NCBI GenBank assembly: GCA_016748015.1 | Contig: JAAOMT010000046.1 | Location: 516,273 to 580,272 of the forward strand | Source: Geosiphon pyriformis | Lineage: Eukaryota > Glomeromycota > Glomeromycetes > Archaeosporales > Geosiphonaceae | Reading direction: 5' to 3' | Length of the DNA: 64,000 bases | Part shown: positions 61,371 to 64,000 of the stretch, piece by piece | How positions within the stretch are numbered: position 1 is the stretch's first letter | Layout: every line of letters starts with the position of its first letter | Position numbers and translations under genes: made by a program | Notes under the pieces: generated by a model | The model's input: the letters and a program-made list of their open reading frames with translations, nothing else | What the model was told of the DNA's origin: nothing | Database searches by the model: none

Positions 61371-63437
61371 CCAGAAAGGAAACTATAAATTCAATGTTAT
61401 GCCTTTTAAACTCTGCAATATACCAGCAACTTTCCAGTGACTTATGGATGTTGTATATAAAGAATTTTTATGACAATTAATAATTGTCTATCTTAATAAT
61501 ATTAATATATACTCACCAAGCTTTAAAGCTCATCTTATTCATTTGCAAGAAGTTTTTCAATAATTACAGAAAGCAGGATTGAAGTTAAACATTGAAAAAT
61601 GTTATTTTGGAAAAACAAATTTAATTTTTTTTAGATACATTATTAATAAAAATAGAGTCAAACCAAATCTTAGAACAATCAGTGCTGTTAAAAACTTTCA
61701 AACTCCCAAAAATACCACAGAACTACAAAAATTTTCAGAAATTGCCAAACCATTCAATTATCTTACCAACAAAAATGTGCCATACTAATGGACTAAAGAA
61801 CAACAGAAAGTCTTTGAAACTCTTAAAACAAAATTGACAACAGCTTCAGTTTTTGCTTATCCAAACTTCAACAAATAGTTCTAACTAGTTATTGATGTCT
61901 TACACATAGCATTTGGTGCTATCTTATTACAATTAAATGAAAATGGCCAGGAACAAGTTATTGTTTATGCCAGTAGAACACTTAAACTAACAAAACTCAA
62001 ATATGGCTCAACTGAATTAGAAGCTGCTGTAGTTATTTGGGCTTTCAAACACTTTCAACAATATCTGAAGAATAGAAAAGAATTTGATATTATAATTAAC
62101 AACATTGGTCTCAAATGGCTCAATAAAAAAAAAACTAAAAAAAGTGCCAAACAGTTTCAATAAAATGACTTCCTTACAGACTACAAATATATTGTACATC
62201 ACAAACCAAGAAAACTACACACCAATGTTGATAGTCTTTCAAAAATAAGACAAAATTAACACCAATAACAACTCCACTACAACTTACCAACCTATTAACA
62301 AAAATAACCAAACAACAATAGATTTTAGAAATTACAACAACATCAAAAACTATTTGAAAACTTTTACCATGTCAAAAAATTGGTCTTCAAGTGAAAAAAA
62401 TCAATTACAACATTAATTAAAACAATATTTTATACATCACAACAAAATTTATTATAAAAATTGCAAAAATCCAAACCAACTACTTAAATTAGTACAAGAA
62501 AATAAAAAAGAAACAATTTTATACAACATGTATACAGATTTTTTTTTAGCACACTTGGAAAGAAATAGAACAATTCAAAGAACTCTTGAATATTATTTTT
62601 GGCCATACATGCAAAAAAACATTTAACAATACATAGAATCTTGTAATAGTTGTTAAAAAAAAAAGGAAACTCATTCCATAAAACCTCTAAATCCAATCAA
62701 AATTGGACAACTTTTTGACAGAGTTGAAATTAACTTAGTCAGACCATTACCTATTACAACTTATGAAAATTGTTATATTGTAGTTGTAGTAGATTATTTC
62801 ACTAAATGGCTTGAAGCTAGAGCCATCCAAAGAGCAAATGCAAAATCAGTAGCAAATTTTATCTATGAAGACATTATTTGTAGACATGAATATCCAATTG
62901 AACTTTTATCTAATCAAGAAATAAATTTTGTAAGCAACTTAATACAAGAAATTTGTAAACAATTTAATGTCAAAAGACCTCTATTATCACCTTATCACCC
63001 TCAAACAAATGGACTTGTAGAATATTTTAACAGAACATTGTGTGAATTTTTAGCCAAAATCTTAACAGATTTTGAGCAGAAATGAGATATATTTATTTTA
63101 TTAGTATTACTAACTTACAGAACACTAAAACAAGATATTACAAAACACACACTATTTGATCTTACTTATAAAAAAACAGCAATATTACCAATTAATTTTA
63201 CAGTAGAAACATACTCAATACAACCAATCAATAAAGAAAACTTTCAAAAAACACTTCAAAGAAGAGCCTACACTTTTCTTAGTACACTAAAAGAAAAAAA
63301 ACAAATAGCAGCTATTCATATTAAACATGCTCAAGCTTAACAAAAAGAAAGGCATAATAACAAATTGCTACCAGTTACTAATGAATTTAAAGTTGGAAAT
63401 AAAGTTCTCTTATACAGAACTAAGATTAAAAAACAAT
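61371..63437 (+). pseudogene. A2 RT C-terminal half, RNase H and integrase
   Basis: RT resumes with NYKFNVMPFKLCN and the catalytic box IIVYLNNINIYSPSF (about 61485-61530; both Asp are Asn). RNase H (about 61850-62250) has LKYGSTELEAAVVIWAFKHF and IINN, where A1 has ITDN. Integrase (about 62460-63437) has ESCNSC, EINLVRPL, LLSNQEINF and TNGLVEYFNRTL. Two of the three catalytic acids are Asn and the Glu remains. The C-terminal GNKVLLYRTKIKKQ is cut off where the dispersed repeat begins. Confidence 0.85.
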
Positions 63438-63515
63438 ATGGTACAGATTATTTATAGTCATCAAACAATTTATATAATTTTAAATTGTATCTAGTCTTCC
63501 AATTTTAATAATATT

Positions 63516-63580
63516 AAAAAATTAAACCGTAAATATGATAGATTAAGTTCTTCTCTTTCACATTTACGGTTTAATTTTTT
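63516..63580. repeat. perfect 19-bp inverted repeat (hairpin) in repeat copy 2
   Basis: AAAAAATTAAACCGTAAAT (63516-63534) and its exact reverse complement (63562-63580) flank a 27-base loop. Copy 1 has the same structure with three mismatches, all transitions. Confidence 0.9.
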
Positions 63581-63777
63581 GAATTATAATATATTTTATA
63601 AAGTTATTAAAGTTTAAAATTAGCCACTTTTATTATTAATCTTTAATTTTCGGATGCCGATCAATCAGATTTTAGCCAATCAGCAATCATTAAAGTCACG
63701 TTACCACGTGATAAATCATCAAAGTATTATCATTTTCAGAAAGGCTTTCAATTAATATTAATCTAATCTTTAGATGG

Positions 63778-64000
63778 TCACTTTTTTATAAAGATATAGT
63801 ATCTCTCGGCCTGCGTGTCTTCTGCTGGTGACACGGCACCATTAACCATGAATATTCCATTCACACCACCACCATATTCGGTTGTCATTATTGGAACAGA
63901 AACTCAGATATCAATATTGTTCACACCAGGCGTCAAAGAAATCGTAAAAGTACTATGAGCGATTGTCGGAGAATTTGGGAATGTCATTTGCGCTCTATTT
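63778..64000 (-). pseudogene. last exon of the dispersed gene remnant, copy 2
   Basis: Same last exon as at 8175-8390 (ISLTPGVNNIDI, then VSVPIMTTEYGGGVNGIF, ending FIKK-stop at 63778). A TGA at 63904-63906 replaces the Trp codon kept in copy 1, so this copy is also broken. Upstream exons lie beyond the window. Confidence 0.55.

Larger units (their letters stand above)
44885..63437 (+). mobile_element. gypsy family A, element A2 (split by B1, 3' end missing)
   Basis: The 5' LTR and the gag-protease-Cys-rich-dUTPase-RT part occupy 44885-50577. The remaining RT, RNase H and integrase resume at 61367. The two parts join collinearly with A1 inside RT (coding DNA GCATTTACCACCC). Similarity to A1 stops at 63437, inside the integrase C-terminus, where copy 2 of the dispersed repeat begins. 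The 3' ORF, purine tract and 3' LTR are therefore absent. Stops are frequent and the element is inactive. Confidence 0.88.
63438..64000 (-). repeat. dispersed repeat, copy 2 (runs off the window)
   Basis: From ATGGTACAGATT it matches copy 1 at 7835 onward to the window end. It keeps more C, G and CpG than copy 1, so it is closer to the ancestral sequence. It begins abruptly inside the A2 integrase region. Confidence 0.75.

Overview
This is eukaryotic, AT-rich DNA made almost entirely of decayed, nested retroelements, with one clear host gene at the left edge. The host gene has a canonical GT-AG intron and encodes a fungal bZIP factor with Asn, Ser and His runs. The LINE proteins, the Ty3/gypsy polyprotein and a dispersed zinc-ribbon gene family resemble repeat families I associate with arbuscular mycorrhizal fungi (Glomeromycotina, Rhizophagus-like). 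That assignment is inference from composition and family resemblance, not a database result.

Layout: 1-5800 holds the bZIP gene (1020-2242, minus) in microsatellite-rich intergenic DNA. 5800-7834 is extremely AT-rich and G-poor. 7835-8870 carries one copy of a dispersed repeat with a multi-exon gene remnant; a second copy begins at 63438 and runs off the window. 9103-15905 is a nearly full-length two-ORF LINE on the minus strand. 16687-22019 is a second LINE, split by a solo LTR with a 4-bp target duplication. 22020-26010 is a fragment of gypsy family B holding another solo LTR. 26011-28442 is a third LINE fragment. 28634-41142 is a degenerate zinc-ribbon gene split by a complete gypsy family A element (A1, 31030-40880). 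42665-44880 is the 5' half of a LINE of a different subfamily. 44885-63437 is a second family A element (A2), split by a complete family B element (B1, 50578-61366), whose 3' LTR is in turn split by a solo family A LTR. This is a three-level nest.

The most interesting biology is the pol architecture of the gypsy elements. Families A and B both encode gag, a retropepsin, a conserved Cys-rich module, a recognisable dUTPase, reverse transcriptase, RNase H, integrase and then an extra 3' ORF before the 3' LTR. dUTPase is known in some retroviral pol genes, but not in this slot (between protease and RT), and it is unusual in fungal gypsy elements.

Almost every element is inactivated, and the changes look like transitions: CAA/CAG and TGG turned into stops, catalytic Asp to Asn, zinc-ligand His to Tyr, CpG to TpA. 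This fits deamination of methylated cytosine or a RIP-like process. I saw no tRNA, rRNA, CRISPR or prokaryotic feature.
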